Positions 1 through 11,869 of a stretch of 64,000 bases of DNA are shown here, one piece after another. The stretch's first letter is position 1. Each line of letters starts with the position of its first letter. The stretch lies in assembly GCA_015698045.1 (NCBI GenBank), contig BLAL01000239.1:1054001-1118000 (forward strand), given 5' to 3'. Position numbers and translations under genes: made by a program. The DNA is from Rhizophagus clarus (taxonomy: Eukaryota; Glomeromycota; Glomeromycetes; Glomerales; Glomeraceae). A model generated the notes under the pieces. The model saw nothing but the letters and a program-made list of their open reading frames with translations, did not search any database and was not told the DNA's origin.

Positions 1-210
1 TATATCCATTCTTTAACTATATGATCTCACCTATATATAAAATACGATCACAATCATGCAATATTTATTATGTATTAATTAATAAAAGACATTTCACGTT
101 AGATATAATCAAAAACATCATGAGTGTATTCCTTCATTTTTTATTATGATAACTCGTAAAACTTATATTTATTATTTATTTTTTATAATAATTATAGTAT
201 CTGCAGCAAT

Positions 211-340
211 CCTAAGATAATCCGGATTATCCTATAGGATTATCCATTTTGTGAACTACAGATCCGGATAACCGTTCAAAAATTATCCGGATGCATCCGT
301 TATCCTAGGATATCCGGATACAATCCTAGGATATTATCCG
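211..340. repeat. CCGGAT-rich imperfect palindromic cluster
   Basis: About 130 bases carry many overlapping copies of ATCCGGAT, TATCCGGA and ATCCTAGGAT in both orientations. The block is unlike the surrounding A/T sequence. The same word dominates the ends of the hAT-like element at 14723-15381, so this is probably a remnant of a related non-autonomous element. I could not define its ends or a target duplication. Confidence 0.45.
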
Positions 341-575
341 TTTGAGGAAAACTCTATTTCTGGGGTGTGTAATTGAAGTCCTCCTGGGACTCGGTAGGTA
401 GGTTTGTAACCTTCCTCTGTTTCTTAGGCGGACAAAGCGGGTTCTTTTAGAATCGGTGATAGTTAGTTATGGATCATATATTTTCTCTCATTTTTGTATT
501 TGATTGACAATATTGTTTCTGTTCTAATTGTTTGGACGCCAGATAAAAATAAAATAAAATAAAAAATAAAATAAA

Positions 576-778
576 AATTTTTCCACCCCACGTGACCTTA
601 AAATTTCGTCACCGGCGTCACACCTCCACTTTCTCATTTTTCATAAGTATTCCAGGGACTTGATTTTTTTCAGTGTGTAAAATCCTATTTGTCACTCAAT
701 ATTCGTCACATGGTTAATTTCTTAATTCTGGCCAAATCTCATAATGCCGGCCAAAAATCACGTGGGGGTGGAAATTTT
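576..778. mobile_element. small inverted-repeat element (MITE-like)
   Basis: An arm of about 20 bases reading AATTTTTCCACCCCACGTGA (576-595) recurs inverted at 758-778 (TCACGTGGGGGTGGAAATTT) with few differences. The interior is relatively G+C-rich and holds GGCC words. The inverted ends and non-coding interior of about 200 bp fit a MITE. No target duplication could be assigned because the left flank is an A-rich simple tract. Confidence 0.45.
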
Positions 779-1015
779 TTGTGGCGTTACTGGGGTAAAT
801 GCTATCCTGTCCCGAGAGAATCTAGCTTGATTTAGTTTCTTACGTATTTTATTTATATACTTTACGCCATTAAATCATTTACCCGCTATCACGTGATTAT
901 TATTTAACTAACTAACCAGATTTATTTAGTGGATTACGTTAATAAGATGGTCGTATGATATTCAATAGTCAAAAAAAAAAGTGTCGCTTCTTTTTTTTGC
1001 GCTCACTTTATAAAA

Positions 1016-2314
1016 ATGAATCTTTCAAAATATGACGGAAATATTCATCCAGATGCATGGATAAATGATGTTAAAACATATTTAAATCATAAAGGTCATC
1101 TTATGAACAATTCACGTTGTTTGATGACAGTTAAATCATTAATAGATCCAACTATTAAACTTCCAAATGGAATTGATAGTTTTGAAAAACTTTGCAATGC
1201 ACTTAAAGAAGATATTACTTTTATTATTTTTAAAAACACAAATAAAAGAGTTCTAAATTCTTTAAAATACGTTCCTGAAAAAGAAAATGGGAAAACTTCA
1301 AAATTTATCTACACTTTTCGAAAACTTTGTTATAATGCAGAAATTAATGATATAGGAGAACAAAAAAAATATTTTTACAAAACATTACCAAATTATAATT
1401 ATTTTTTAACCCTCTTTAATAAGAAAGAACAAATTAATTCAATGAATGATTTAATTAGAGAATTTGAAAAGATTATTATGAACGAATCAGATTCAATTAA
1501 AAACGATTCCATCGTTACCTTGAAACATGTTGCGACAGGAAAATACTTAAGTTCGATTAAAAATTTATGTTATACAACTGGAAGCAAGACTCAATTGGTA
1601 TATCATAAATATTGTCATTTATTCATTGGGAATATTGAGATGACCAAAATAACCTAACGTTGATATGACGATATTGCTCACATAATATATACTCATTTTT
1701 TTATTTCAATTTAGGTTTTTGCAAAAAGCACGGTACCTGATCAAGATTGCTTATGGAAAATTAAATTCAATAAAGAATTTGCTACTTATACCGATACATT
1801 TATAAATTTCCAACATATCAATTCTAATACGTTTCTTGGAATATATTATTACGAAGATCGTCATTATGTTTATAATTATTACGAGTCACCGAAATCTGAA
1901 CATATAGAAGGTAACAAATTAGATTTTTATCTATAATAGTTATAAGTAGTTATTAATTAATCAATTTTTTTTTTTAGTAAGCTGTTGTGGAAATTATGAT
2001 GATATAGATTGGAAATTTTATCATAGTAAATCTGAAAATCATCGCGGATATCTAAAATCAAATGATACTATCAATCTTAGTACTAGAAAATCAAAATCTG
2101 ATGATAATCGGTATGTATTTTTGCGTAATAATGATATTACGTATACTATTGGAGAAGATACTTTTCAAGAAATTATTTGTCATAACGAAAAATTGGGAGA
2201 AAATGATGAAGTAAGTTGTTATATTATTTTATTTAATTTAAAACGTTCTATCAATATTGTTATAAAGCTTTTTTTTCTCATTATTAGTGGTGCATTGAAT
2301 CTCTGTTTATTTAA
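1016..2314 (+). CDS. Gag-like/MIR trefoil protein, copy 1 (4 exons)
   Basis: Exons are 1016-1597, 1715-1910, 1978-2210 and 2288-2314, encoding 345 residues. The three introns have GTATAT/GTAACA/GTAAGT donors and TTTAG-type acceptors, and the frame stays open through every junction. Residues 1-160 are a helical module with YDGNIHPDAW (6-15), FKNTNKR (72-78), FRKLCYNAEI (101-110) and EQKKYF (115-120). This order resembles retrotransposon Gag capsid domains (inference). From residue 165 three MIR-like repeats follow, opening with TLKHVATGKYLSS and ending in LWKI, DWKF and WCIE, as in the SDF2/PMT MIR beta-trefoil. No signal peptide or membrane segment is visible, so it is probably cytosolic. Its tail, WCIESLFI, differs from the usual WCIELI. 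The biological role is unknown. MIR domains in other proteins bind sugars or ligands. Confidence 0.85.
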
Positions 2315-2585
2315 TATACTGCGTTGTTATATTTTTTTTTTTTAATTAACATCGAATTTTTGGGTGGATGAATTTATTAAATTAAACGGTCATTTAAAAA
2401 AAGATTTTCTTCTAAATCTGACGATCCGTTTTTGTGTGATTTTCTATTTTCTTGCGTAAAAGTCACTTAACTAAGCGTCTTACGTCACAATAACGTGATG
2501 TCGTTAATAAGTTACTGCGTCATTGCGCCACTTTACCTCTCATGTGATACAACATGTTATAATTTGTAAACTTGTATAACCAACC

Positions 2586-2593
2586 TATAAATA
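2586..2593 (+). promoter_or_regulatory. TATA-like box of copy 2
   Basis: TATAAATA lies 78 bases before the ATG at 2671, in a position similar to TATA-like words before other family members. The gene behind it is decayed, so this is probably a relic of the duplicated promoter. Confidence 0.3.
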
Positions 2594-2670
2594 CAGACTT
2601 ATAAATATCGAATAAATAAATGATTAACTTTGTTTCACTTCTTTTCTTTACCAAAAAAAAAAAAAAAAAT

Positions 2671-3966
2671 ATGAAACTTTCAAAATACGATGAAAATATT
2701 TACCCAAATGAAAGGATAAAACAAAAAAAATGATGATATTCTTAAAATTGCTAAACCGATGGTCGATCCTATTATAATAATACACTAAAGGATGTAATTT
2801 CATTAGATGAATTTAATAATTTATTAAAACAAACAAATTAATTCCCTTTTTAAATTTTAAAAATTCATGTAAAAGTAAATTATAATTATTAAAATATCAA
2901 ATTTAGAATGATGATATATCAAAATTTATTATAGAATTTCGTTCACTTTGTCGTGATGCTAAAATGATTGATTTTGAAGAAAAAAAAAAAAAAAAAAAAA
3001 AATATTTTACTCAATTAATAAGAAATACCTATCAACTTATTTAATTCATTTATTAAAGAATTTAATTCTATGAATGAATTAATTAAAAATTTTGAATGAA
3101 TTTTTATTGGATTATTCGAAAAATAATTCTTGTATATCTTTAAGAGCATATTGATACAGGAAAATATTTATCTAGTTTTAATGAAAAATATCAAAATTCT
3201 AATTATAATATGGTACGTAATTTATTTTCTTCAATTTTATTATTATTTATTATATAATCGTTAATTAATTATATTGAAATAATTATTATAAAGGTTTATT
3301 GTGGGAATAATATCTTAAATGACAATGCTTTATGGATTTAATAACATTATTATTATTGCAAATTTATTAACATATCAAAATTCTATTATCTTGAAACATA
3401 AGTTCCTCTTCAAATAATTATTTAACCACTTATTTTGATTATAAAGGTTAGTTATTAATTATGATTTATTTCAAAATTAAAATACTATTAAATGTTTTTT
3501 GTTTGAAATGTATATATATAAATATTTTTTTTGGTGTAAGTATGAATCAAATTAATTATTTTAATTACGATTACTAAATAATACTTTTGTTTTTTTTCTC
3601 ATTAAATCTAGTTTGTTGTGGTAACGAAGATTTAACTAATGATTGGACTTACAACATAGTAAAAATGAAAGAAATTATTTAAAATCACATAATAGTATTC
3701 TTTTAAAAATAAAATTTGAAAGAATACCACCATAAAAATTTTAATTTTACATAGTCATAAAAATAATGAACCATCTTCTGAGTTTGCCAACAAAATTTTT
3801 AAAATTGTTGATAATAATTTTCAGGAAGTTTTCGTTCACGAAAATAGAATCGGTGGTATTGATGAGGTAAAGTTTAATTGTTATATTAAAATTTTTATGG
3901 TTGTCATCTAAAAATTTCTTTTTCATTTTCTTTTTTTTTTTGTGGTGTATTGGACTTATTGAGTAG
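2671..3966 (+). pseudogene. decayed Gag-like/MIR gene, copy 2
   Basis: The copy starts after an 18-A run with MKLSKYDENIYPNE and breaks within 20 codons. Recognisable but frameshifted pieces follow in the correct order. They include an FRSLCRDAK-like stretch near 2939-2965, a degenerate TGKYLSS block with the intron-1 donor near 3211, an exon 3-like block at about 3611-3866 opening with a VCCGNED-like reading, and a last exon at 3943-3966 reading WCIGLIE then stop. Splice-site positions match the intact copies. A/T slippage, short deletions and an 18-A run have destroyed the reading frame. It sits directly downstream of copy 1 in the same orientation, so it arose as a tandem duplicate. Confidence 0.8.
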
Positions 3967-4929
3967 CTTAAAATACAATATTTTAAATAAAAACGACAAT
4001 AAATGTCCAATATACAGTAGTTGCTGGCATTGGTGATCATGTGATCAATTCCAATGCGCATGACTGTTCTCTATAATTTTCAAGGTAAAATTTGAAAATT
4101 CTCTAATTATATTCATCGTCATGATAATTTATAAAACTTTTACATGATATTTTTTTTTTTTTTAAAAAAAAAAATTCGTTTCATGTTTTTTTGGAGTATA
4201 TTTATGAAAAATTACATACGTATATATTAATTAAAAAAAAAAAAATTAAATAAAAATTTTAGCACTAACAACTACCAACTCGCTACCAATCAAGATAAAT
4301 GTTTTCTCCTAAAGCATTATCATTAAACGTTTAAGGATTTAGTATTTCACCGGATATAAATAATAATAAGTTAAAAATAGATAGGAAAAAAAAAAAAAAA
4401 AAATGAAAGGCACTAAAAATATAAAACATTAAAAAAAAAAAGGGAAAGAAATCTTCCCTATCACACATATTTGATCATGAAGTAGAAAAATGTGCTTTAA
4501 TATTATACCAATATTTTTTTTAAAAAAAAAAATGCTTGCTTAAATATTTTTTTTTTTTTTTTTAACGGGTAATTTTTTTTAATTTTTCTATACCTAGAAA
4601 AAAAAAATAAAATAAAATTGTACCTATTATACTTTAGAAAGAAAATACACTCGACACCTTTCTATTCACAACCCTATTTCGATGCCTACGCCATTTTTAC
4701 CTAAAAAAAAAAAGGGTTGGCAAAAGTCAGTTATGCTATGTAAATTGGCCTACTATCTAAGACCAAAAGTCAGGTTTGTGAACCATCCGAAGTTCAACCA
4801 GCCACGCATAACCAACAATCCGATACGAATATTGGCTGTGAGTAGTATCATTAAAACTGATCTTAAACTTTAGCGCTACTCACCCTTCATTCAATTACGT
4901 TTAGCCAAATATTTGGCATATCTTGTGTG

Positions 4930-5575
4930 ACTCTTGTCATCCTATAAAATCATTATTATATACAAAATTGGCATTCTTTAGTATACAAAAAATAACAAAT
5001 AAAAAAATAACACGGATAAAAAAAATAGAGTGAAGATGAAGAAAAAAAATGGGGAAGGATAACGAAATAAATAAATATATATATATATAAAGGTAATAAA
5101 AAAAAAAAAAAAAAAAAAAAAGTGCAAAAAAAATAAAATAAAGATAAAAGAATGAAGATAATGAAGATAATGAAAAAAAGGATAACGAAGATAAAAAAAG
5201 GATAAAAAAAACGGATAAAAAATAACAAAAAAAAAAAAAAATAACGAAATAGAAAAAAAAAAAAAATAACGAATAAAAAAATGAAAGAGAAATAACAAAT
5301 AAAAATAAAAATAAAAATAGAAATAGAAAAATTAAAAATAAAAAATAAACCAAATAAAAATAAGAAAAAATAACAGATAAATAAATAAAAGAAAACAACA
5401 AATAAAAAATAACAAAAACAAGCTAAAAATAAAAAAAAACGAAAAAATATAAAAAATAAAAAAAAAAATAATAGAGATAAAAATAACGAAAAATAAAAAA
5501 AATAAAGAAGATATAAAAATGAGAAAAAAAAGAATAAGAAGATATAAAATGAGAAAAAAAAAGAATACCAAAGTA
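4930..5575. repeat. low-complexity A/purine-rich tract
   Basis: About 645 bases consist of runs of A interrupted by AATAA, GATAA and GAAAT words, with a 22-A run near 5099-5121 and a TA dinucleotide stretch near 5077-5089. It has almost no C on the + strand. It explains several overlapping spurious poly-Phe open frames on the - strand. Confidence 0.8.
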
Positions 5576-6284
5576 AGGGAAAGGAAGTACCTTGTTTGAA
5601 AATTCTTGGTCCTTTTATAATATTTTTCTCGCTGTGTTATGCATAAGTCATATGAATATTAGTCACATGAAATATACGAAGCAAAAAAAATGAGAATTTA
5701 ATTAATTTATGGTTAAATGATCAATATTATGACAAGACCTTTTTAATATGCCATCGCGACATCAGTCAGCATGGATTCCAGTTTGTATTATATAATCAGA
5801 TCATATATAATTGGTAAATCTTTCATGATATTTACTAATTTAATTTAATTAGGCGCGTACTTTGCAGACATATTCTATATAATAATTACAATATTCTGTA
5901 CTTTCTCTTTATCAAATCTTTAATACTCAAGATCCAATACAATTTAGCACGACAATTCCTACGTGCAACTTATTTAATGGAGAAATATATTATTTTATAA
6001 ATATACAAATTAATTTATTATAAATTACTTTCTATTACTAAAATTGTATGCTTATACTGTATATGGGCGATTTGAAAACTTTGACTGATTACTATACGTT
6101 TACGTACTTTGCATCAGTAAATTAAGAAATATATACCTTGTATTGTGAACGGAACAATCAGACTAATCAAATTAGGCTTAGTGTAGAGTTTATTTGTATT
6201 TGCGGCCACGCCCACATAAACTGTGTCCCCAATTCAGATGTCAATGCATGTTAATGATTGTCTAATACCCGCAGTAATGCAGCT

Positions 6285-6294
6285 CTATTTATAG
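6285..6294 (+). promoter_or_regulatory. TATA-like box of copy 3
   Basis: CTATTTATAG lies about 82 bases upstream of the ATG at 6376. The spacing and composition fit a TATA element. The call is by eye only. Confidence 0.3.
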
Positions 6295-6375
6295 TATTTA
6301 ATGAATGTTAAAATCCTGTATTAAAACAAGTTTTAGTGCAACCTTTTTTTTTTCTAATCTTCGTATTTTATAAAA

Positions 6376-7612
6376 ATGACTCCTCAAGTATATGATGGAA
6401 ATATTCATCCAGATGAGTGGTTAAAGCAATTTAACACGTATTGTTTTCTCAAAAACATTACGACACACAATGTCAAATTTGCGAAAATGATGATTGATTC
6501 TACAATCAATATTCCTAAAGATGCAACCTCTTTAACAGAAATCATTAGCGCATTAAAAACGGATGTTTCTTTCACGATATTTAAAAATACAAATAAAAGA
6601 AAGTTACAAGCATTAAAATATAAAAGTGAAAATGTAGGAGGAAATACAGCGAAGTTTATTGATACGTTTCGTAAACTTTGTCGTGATGCTGAAATTGATG
6701 ATTTAAATGAACAAAAAAAAAATTTTATTGAAACGCTTTCATATGCACTTAAAAATAAATTCTTGGATAAAATAGATGATGAAAATATTGAATCTTTAAA
6801 TGATATTTTTTTAAGGTTTAATAATATTTTAATTGAGCCAACCATTAATATTAATATAAAAGATGGTTCTATTATAGCTCTAAAACACGTTGCTACAGGA
6901 AAATATTTAAGTACAATTGAAAATTTACGTTATGAAACTGAAAGTAATTCTCAAATGGTATATATATACTAGTTATATTCATTTGACAATAATCTTAGTA
7001 TTTATTTCATTTATTGTTATTATATTTTCAGGTTTTTTTAGGTGATTCAGAACTTAATAGTACTTCTTTATGGAAAATTCAATTCGATAAAGAATATGCC
7101 ACTACTGATACTTTTATAACCTTTCAACATCTATTTGATAAGTTTCTTGGCATACGATATCGCAATAATAACAGAAGAGATTATTATAAATCTCCATCCG
7201 GGAACACAGAAGGTAATTAAATATTTCAAATAATCTATCAAGAGAATATTAAAAATACTTTTATTTTTTTTAGTAAGTTGTAACGTAATAAAAGGAAACG
7301 ATAACAATAACAAATGGAGATTTGATCTTGGCGATTTAAAAAATCAAGGATATTTAAAATCAAATGATATCATTACTCTTAGTATTAAGAATGAAAGACT
7401 TATTGATCAATTTCAATTTTTACGTGGTCATGATTTTCATGTCACTAGTGAAGACGAAACTTATTTTGAGGTTATCTGTCATGATAAAGCGATAGGTGCA
7501 CATGATAATGTATGAATATTTTAAATTTTCTAATTAGTACATTGTATATTTTTATTTACTAATTCATGTTTTATTATTTTTATTTTAGTGGTGTATTGAA
7601 CTTATCGAATAG
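6376..7612 (+). CDS. Gag-like/MIR trefoil protein, copy 3 (4 exons)
   Basis: Exons 6376-6957, 7032-7212, 7274-7509 and 7589-7612 encode 340 residues. This copy and the next form a distinct subgroup. They start M-T/I-P/L-QVYDGNIHPDEWL and carry ENVGG in place of ERKGG. The third helical block reads LKNKFLDKIDD instead of the NHFDYISNEFY of the right-hand copies. The conserved FKNTNKRKLQALKY and FRKLCRDAEI motifs are present. The MIR part opens with ALKHVATGKYLST and its third repeat has FLRGHDFHV. Intron 3 has a GTATGA donor. The protein ends WCIELIE. The start is fixed by alignment with the other copies; the upstream sequence is T-rich with no earlier in-frame homology. Confidence 0.85.
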
Positions 7613-8132
7613 AATTTTTCCTTGTAGGCCAGCAAGGATGTCTAATAGTTTCTCTCACACAATATTTACTTACCGAACTAATCGACATTGAATAAATGCA
7701 GTATAGTTATAAATTCACTTTATAATTTATACGTGCAATTTTTTATTGTTATATAAATGGAAAAGAAGTCTAATAAAATTATGATATGAATTGTTATAAG
7801 AGTATGCGTTATTCTACACTTATGCTTATATGGTTGTACGGTATCTAAATGGCTTTACGTTACGTATCTTAAACGTAATATACATACATAATCAAATCGC
7901 AACATAAAATTTTTATTGTAAACGGAAAAGTCAGATTATGGTTAGCGCATTAGAATTGTGGCACACCACAAACAACTGTTCGTGTCAATTCGCTAATATG
8001 TTAATAATTTAACCTTTATTTATTTAGTTATGAAAAATCCTGTAATAACAAGTATAAAAATAACGATGATCAAAAAAAAAAATTTTTTTTTTTCTTCTTC
8101 CAAATTCCATTTAACTTCGTATCTTAGAAAAA
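7613..8132. other. spacer between tandem copies 3 and 4
   Basis: No gene. A piece resembling the leader of copy 3 (AAATCCTGTA followed by a purine stretch, 6311 versus 8036) recurs before copy 4. The duplicated unit therefore included promoter and leader. A 9-A/11-T run lies about 40-60 bases before the ATG of copy 4. Confidence 0.5.
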
Positions 8133-9377
8133 ATGATTCTTCAAGTATATAATGGAAATATTCATCCAGATGAATGGTTAAGGCAATTTATTACGTTTTG
8201 TTTTCTCGAAAAAATTACAGATGACACAGACAGATTTAATTTAGCGAAAATGATGATTGATTCTATAATTCATATTCCTGAAGGCGTAACTTCTTTAGAG
8301 GATCTTATTAGCGCGTTAAAAATGGAAGTTTCTTTTTCGGTATTTAAAAATACAAATAAAAGAAAATTACAAGTATTAAAGTATAAAGGTGAAAATGTAG
8401 GAGGAGATTCATCAAAGTTTATTGAAACATTTCGTAAACTTTGTCGTGATGCTGAAATTAATGATTTAAATGAACAAAAAAAATATTTTTCTGAAACGCT
8501 TCCATATGCACTTAAAAATAAATTTTTAGATAAAATAGATGATATTAAATCTATGGATGATATTATTCTAGTATTTAATGATCTTTTAATTAAACAACCT
8601 ATTAGTATTAATATTAAAAATGGTTCTATTATAGCTTTAAAACATGTTGCCACAGGAAAATATTTGAGTACAATTGAAAATTTACGTTATGAAACTGGAA
8701 GCGGATCTCAAGTGGTATATATGTTATTTATTTGTGTCAATGTATTTTTTAACTTTTGGAATTAATTTATTTATTTTAGGTTTTTTTAGGTGGTGAGGAA
8801 CTTGATCGATCTTCTTTATGGATAATTAAGTTTGATAAAGTTTTCGCTTCTACCGATACTTTTATAAATTTTCAACAAAGATTTGGTAAATTTGATAAGT
8901 TTCTTGGGATGCGATATTATTATAATTATGATGATAAATATTATTATAAGTCACCGTCTGAGCACACAGAAGGTAATTAAGCATCCAAGTAATTTATTAA
9001 GATATCGGTATATTTATTATTATTATTTTTTTTTTTTTAGTGAGCTGTAACGTAATGGAGAAAAATGATAACGATAATGATTGGAGATTTGATTTTAGTG
9101 ATTTAAATAATCGAGGATATTTAAAACCAAATGATATTATTACTCTTAGCATTAAGAATGAAGTGCTTAAAGATCGATATGAATATTTACGTGGTCATGA
9201 TTATCGAGTCACTATTGGAGGAGAAATTTATTATGAGGTCATTTGTCATGATAAAGTGATAGGGACATATGATAATGTATGAACATTCTAAATTTTTTTT
9301 TATATTTTTTTAATTTATTAATTCATTAATTGATATTATTTTAGTGGTGTATTGAACTTATTGAAGAACCGAGTTAA
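8133..9377 (+). CDS. Gag-like/MIR trefoil protein, copy 4 (4 exons)
   Basis: Exons 8133-8714, 8780-8972, 9041-9276 and 9345-9377 encode 347 residues. It is the closest relative of copy 3, with the same QVYNGNIHPDEWL start, GENVGG and ALKNKFLDKIDD, in tandem head-to-tail order. The main differences are in the variable stretch at residues 18-45, in the Tyr/Asp-rich loop of exon 2, and in the tail WCIELIEEPS. All splice junctions keep the frame (phases 0, 1, 0). The second MIR-like repeat has an unusual doubled FDK segment (QQRFGKFDKFLG). No targeting signal is visible. The role is unknown, as for the family. Confidence 0.85.
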
Positions 9378-10942
9378 TCGGCATTTTCGTAATAAATATT
9401 CCGAAACATTATTTTCTTGTGAAGTTCCAACGCAAGAATAATATGATACGAAGACAAATTTCATAGTATTATTTTTAATTTTTTTTTTAATACATTTTTA
9501 TTATTATTTAATAAAAAAAAAAATGATTACTTTTTTTTCCAATTTTGCGATTTCCAATAACGTAAATATCGTATTCTCAACTTGAGGGTAATAATATATA
9601 ATTTATCACAACTAGAAATAATTGTGGAAAACGTAATTAACTCGGATTTTATCATGTCTGTTCGACGAATCATAAATCCAGAGTCGTAAAATGACGTCAA
9701 AATTAATTTGTATCAGTTACTCGTAATAAGTTATATAATAAACATTTAACAAAAAGTTCATTAAGGAAAGAATGAAAACGGGAAACAGAAAAGTGGGCTT
9801 ATTGCATGCAAACAAAATAAAAGTGGACTTTTCAGTTTATATTTTGTTTCATATATAAATTATGTAAACGGTTTATTGCAAAAATAGAAATTTTCTTTTT
9901 TTTTAAAAGAAAGAATATATACTTAGAAATTTCGTTTCATCTTATGTTTGTTTCATCTTATGTTTGCTTACGATATTTCTTTCATATTTCGTCTAAATAA
10001 CTTTGATAAGCGACGCATGCATGATACATTTTTATGTCCAACAAGAACTGTCAAATCATTGCAAATATGGAGAACCAATTCCACCAATTCCTTATTATTT
10101 CACTATAAATGTCTAAATGAGTGATGATCACTGACGTAGCATAATGTCCATTTAAGAGATAAAACAATAAACACCGAAAGCAATAAAAAAAAAAAAAAAG
10201 TAAGGTGGCTGTGAGTATAAAATAAACGGTTTATTACAAAGATTGTAAAAAAGAGAACAAAGGATTTTTTTTTACATGATCAACATCTTTTACAATGATA
10301 TATAGATAAATAATAAATATCTTTTTTGATGAAAATCCGTTGAGTGCATGAGTTTAGACTTGTTTAAGTTAATATTAAAACAGTCCATACTTTTATATCT
10401 AAAAAATGAACTATGAACCAGTTCTTTGTCATTCGATTCCATCATACCGGTACTCAGGATATTCAATTGAAAATCTTCCAACCAAAGCCGAATAACTTAT
10501 TAAGAAAATTACTTTTTTTTAAAAAAATTGTGAAAATCACGATGCTAGGACCCGAAATTCTAGTTAGTTTCTAAATTAAGAAATATATCTTAAAAGCCAG
10601 CATTATCTAAAATTATCTAAAAAGGAGCTTTGTACGCAAACTCAAACTTGACCATTTTTAGTAGTATATTTTGGGTCCTTACGATACTTCTTTTTTGATT
10701 TTTTTTTTCTTTGTTTCACGAGACGCCATTAATCATTGACAATACGTACATTGTATATCACTCAATGAAGAATAAATCGGAGATAACCTTAAAAATAGAT
10801 CTTTTAGATCAAAATTTTATTTAAAGACACCACATCAAAACGTTTCTTTAATTAAGAAGAAATCGAAGATTTATTTTTTTTTCTCAGCGAAAAATTTTTT
10901 ATCAATACAAATATATATCGACATACAATATATACAAATAAA
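9378..10942. other. intergenic, nothing recognised
   Basis: A/T-rich sequence with a few homopolymer runs. A 63-codon - strand open frame (10290-10481) has no recognisable motif and no supporting splice context. The last 100 bases before 10943 are the probable leader of the membrane-protein gene. Confidence 0.5.
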
Positions 10943-11869
10943 ATGAACTCGTGCGCAATAATTGGATGTAGTATATCTATATTTATACTAATAATAATCG
11001 GTTTAAGTGGAATTGCTTTACTATCATTAGGTGAGAATTAATTCTATCCTTAGAAGCATAATGTGACCATAACTTTTACATATTTCATATATTTGCCAAT
11101 TATTTCATTTAGAGATTGAAAAGATTATTCTTTTTAACAAAACGAATGGGGAGTTAAAAGTAAATGCTATAGATTATGTGTATGTAATCATAATCAATCA
11201 TATAATACGTTTTTTTTCGGTCAGCTTGCTCTAATTTTTTTTCCTATAATTGATTAGATATCTTACTTATTTAATATGTGGTGGTGGTAAGTTATTAAAT
11301 TCAATATACATACATATGTATACACGTGCATGTTCTTTGTTAATGCTTAAATTTAACTAATTTTAGTATATGGTGGCTGTCGCTCTTCTAACGAATCAGA
11401 GAAAAATTGTTGTGCCAATATATGGTAACTATCTATTTAATAATGTTTATATCATATTATTTTTCAAAACAAAAAATTAATCTAATTTATCATATTTTAA
11501 ATTTTATTATAGCGCATTTATTCTATCAATTACAATTTATGGTAAAGATTAAATTACTAATTAAATAAATTTTCTTTACATTGTCTAATACTCAACTTAA
11601 TATTAATATATTAACAATTTTTTTTTTCTCAAATAGTTTTATATAATTATTTAACTATAAATGAGATGGGAGACATTCCATTTTTTTGTCCGCCAGATTA
11701 TCCATATTCATCTCCTTTAATTCGAAAGGCTTGTCAAGTTAGAGCTGCAAACCTTTTATTATCATGGATAATTTCTGGAATATGGTTAATTGTAGTATTA
11801 TTTGCATGCTGTTATTTTATTGTGGTTTGTTTAACCAGTGAAAAATCTGATGAAAGTAATAATGTTTAA
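10943..11869 (+). CDS. small multi-pass membrane protein (6 exons)
   Basis: Exons 10943-11030, 11113-11179, 11258-11286, 11367-11424, 11513-11541 and 11637-11869 join to 504 bases with no internal stop, encoding 167 residues. The two 29-base micro-exons keep the frame exactly, and all donors are GTRANN-like with AG acceptors, so the model is well supported. Hydrophobic segments lie at residues 4-29, weakly at 50-66, 79-97 and 129-155, which suggests a four-span or three-span membrane protein. A Cys-rich loop (CRSSNESEKNCC, 66-77) and a loop with PFFCPPDYPYSSP lie between spans. The short tail, SEKSDESNNV, is acidic. The general layout is MARVEL/tetraspan-like, but I do not recognise the family. 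A decayed partial copy lies at 26770-27010, in the same relation to a - strand Gag-like/MIR gene. Confidence 0.75.

Larger units (their letters stand above)
1..1015. other. left-end intergenic region
   Basis: No gene is visible here. The stretch holds the CCGGAT-rich cluster and the small inverted-repeat element listed separately. The rest is A/T-rich sequence with short simple repeats such as AAAATAAAATA at 546-575. The final 60 bases, with an A run and a T run, lie directly before the start codon at 1016 and are the likely leader of that gene. Confidence 0.5.
3967..6375. other. intergenic, with a long A/purine-rich tract
   Basis: No supportable gene. From about 4930 to 5575 the + strand is almost entirely A and G with AATAAAA words. 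Long open frames on the - strand there are phenylalanine/leucine artefacts of low complexity. A short stretch at about 4610-4930 is less A/T-biased and contains a 63-codon open frame (4682-4873) with no recognisable motif. It could be a decayed fragment of something, but I would not call it a gene. About 150 bases before the start at 6376 are the probable promoter of copy 3. Confidence 0.5.

Noticed and set aside
4937-5571. Overlapping long - strand open frames rich in Phe and Tyr
   Set aside because: They translate an A/purine-rich simple tract. There is no codon balance, motif or splice context.
6405-6845. 146-codon - strand open frame opposite copy 3
   Set aside because: It is a shadow of the conserved exon 1 on the other strand. 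The same applies to the - strand frame at 8270-8653 opposite copy 4.
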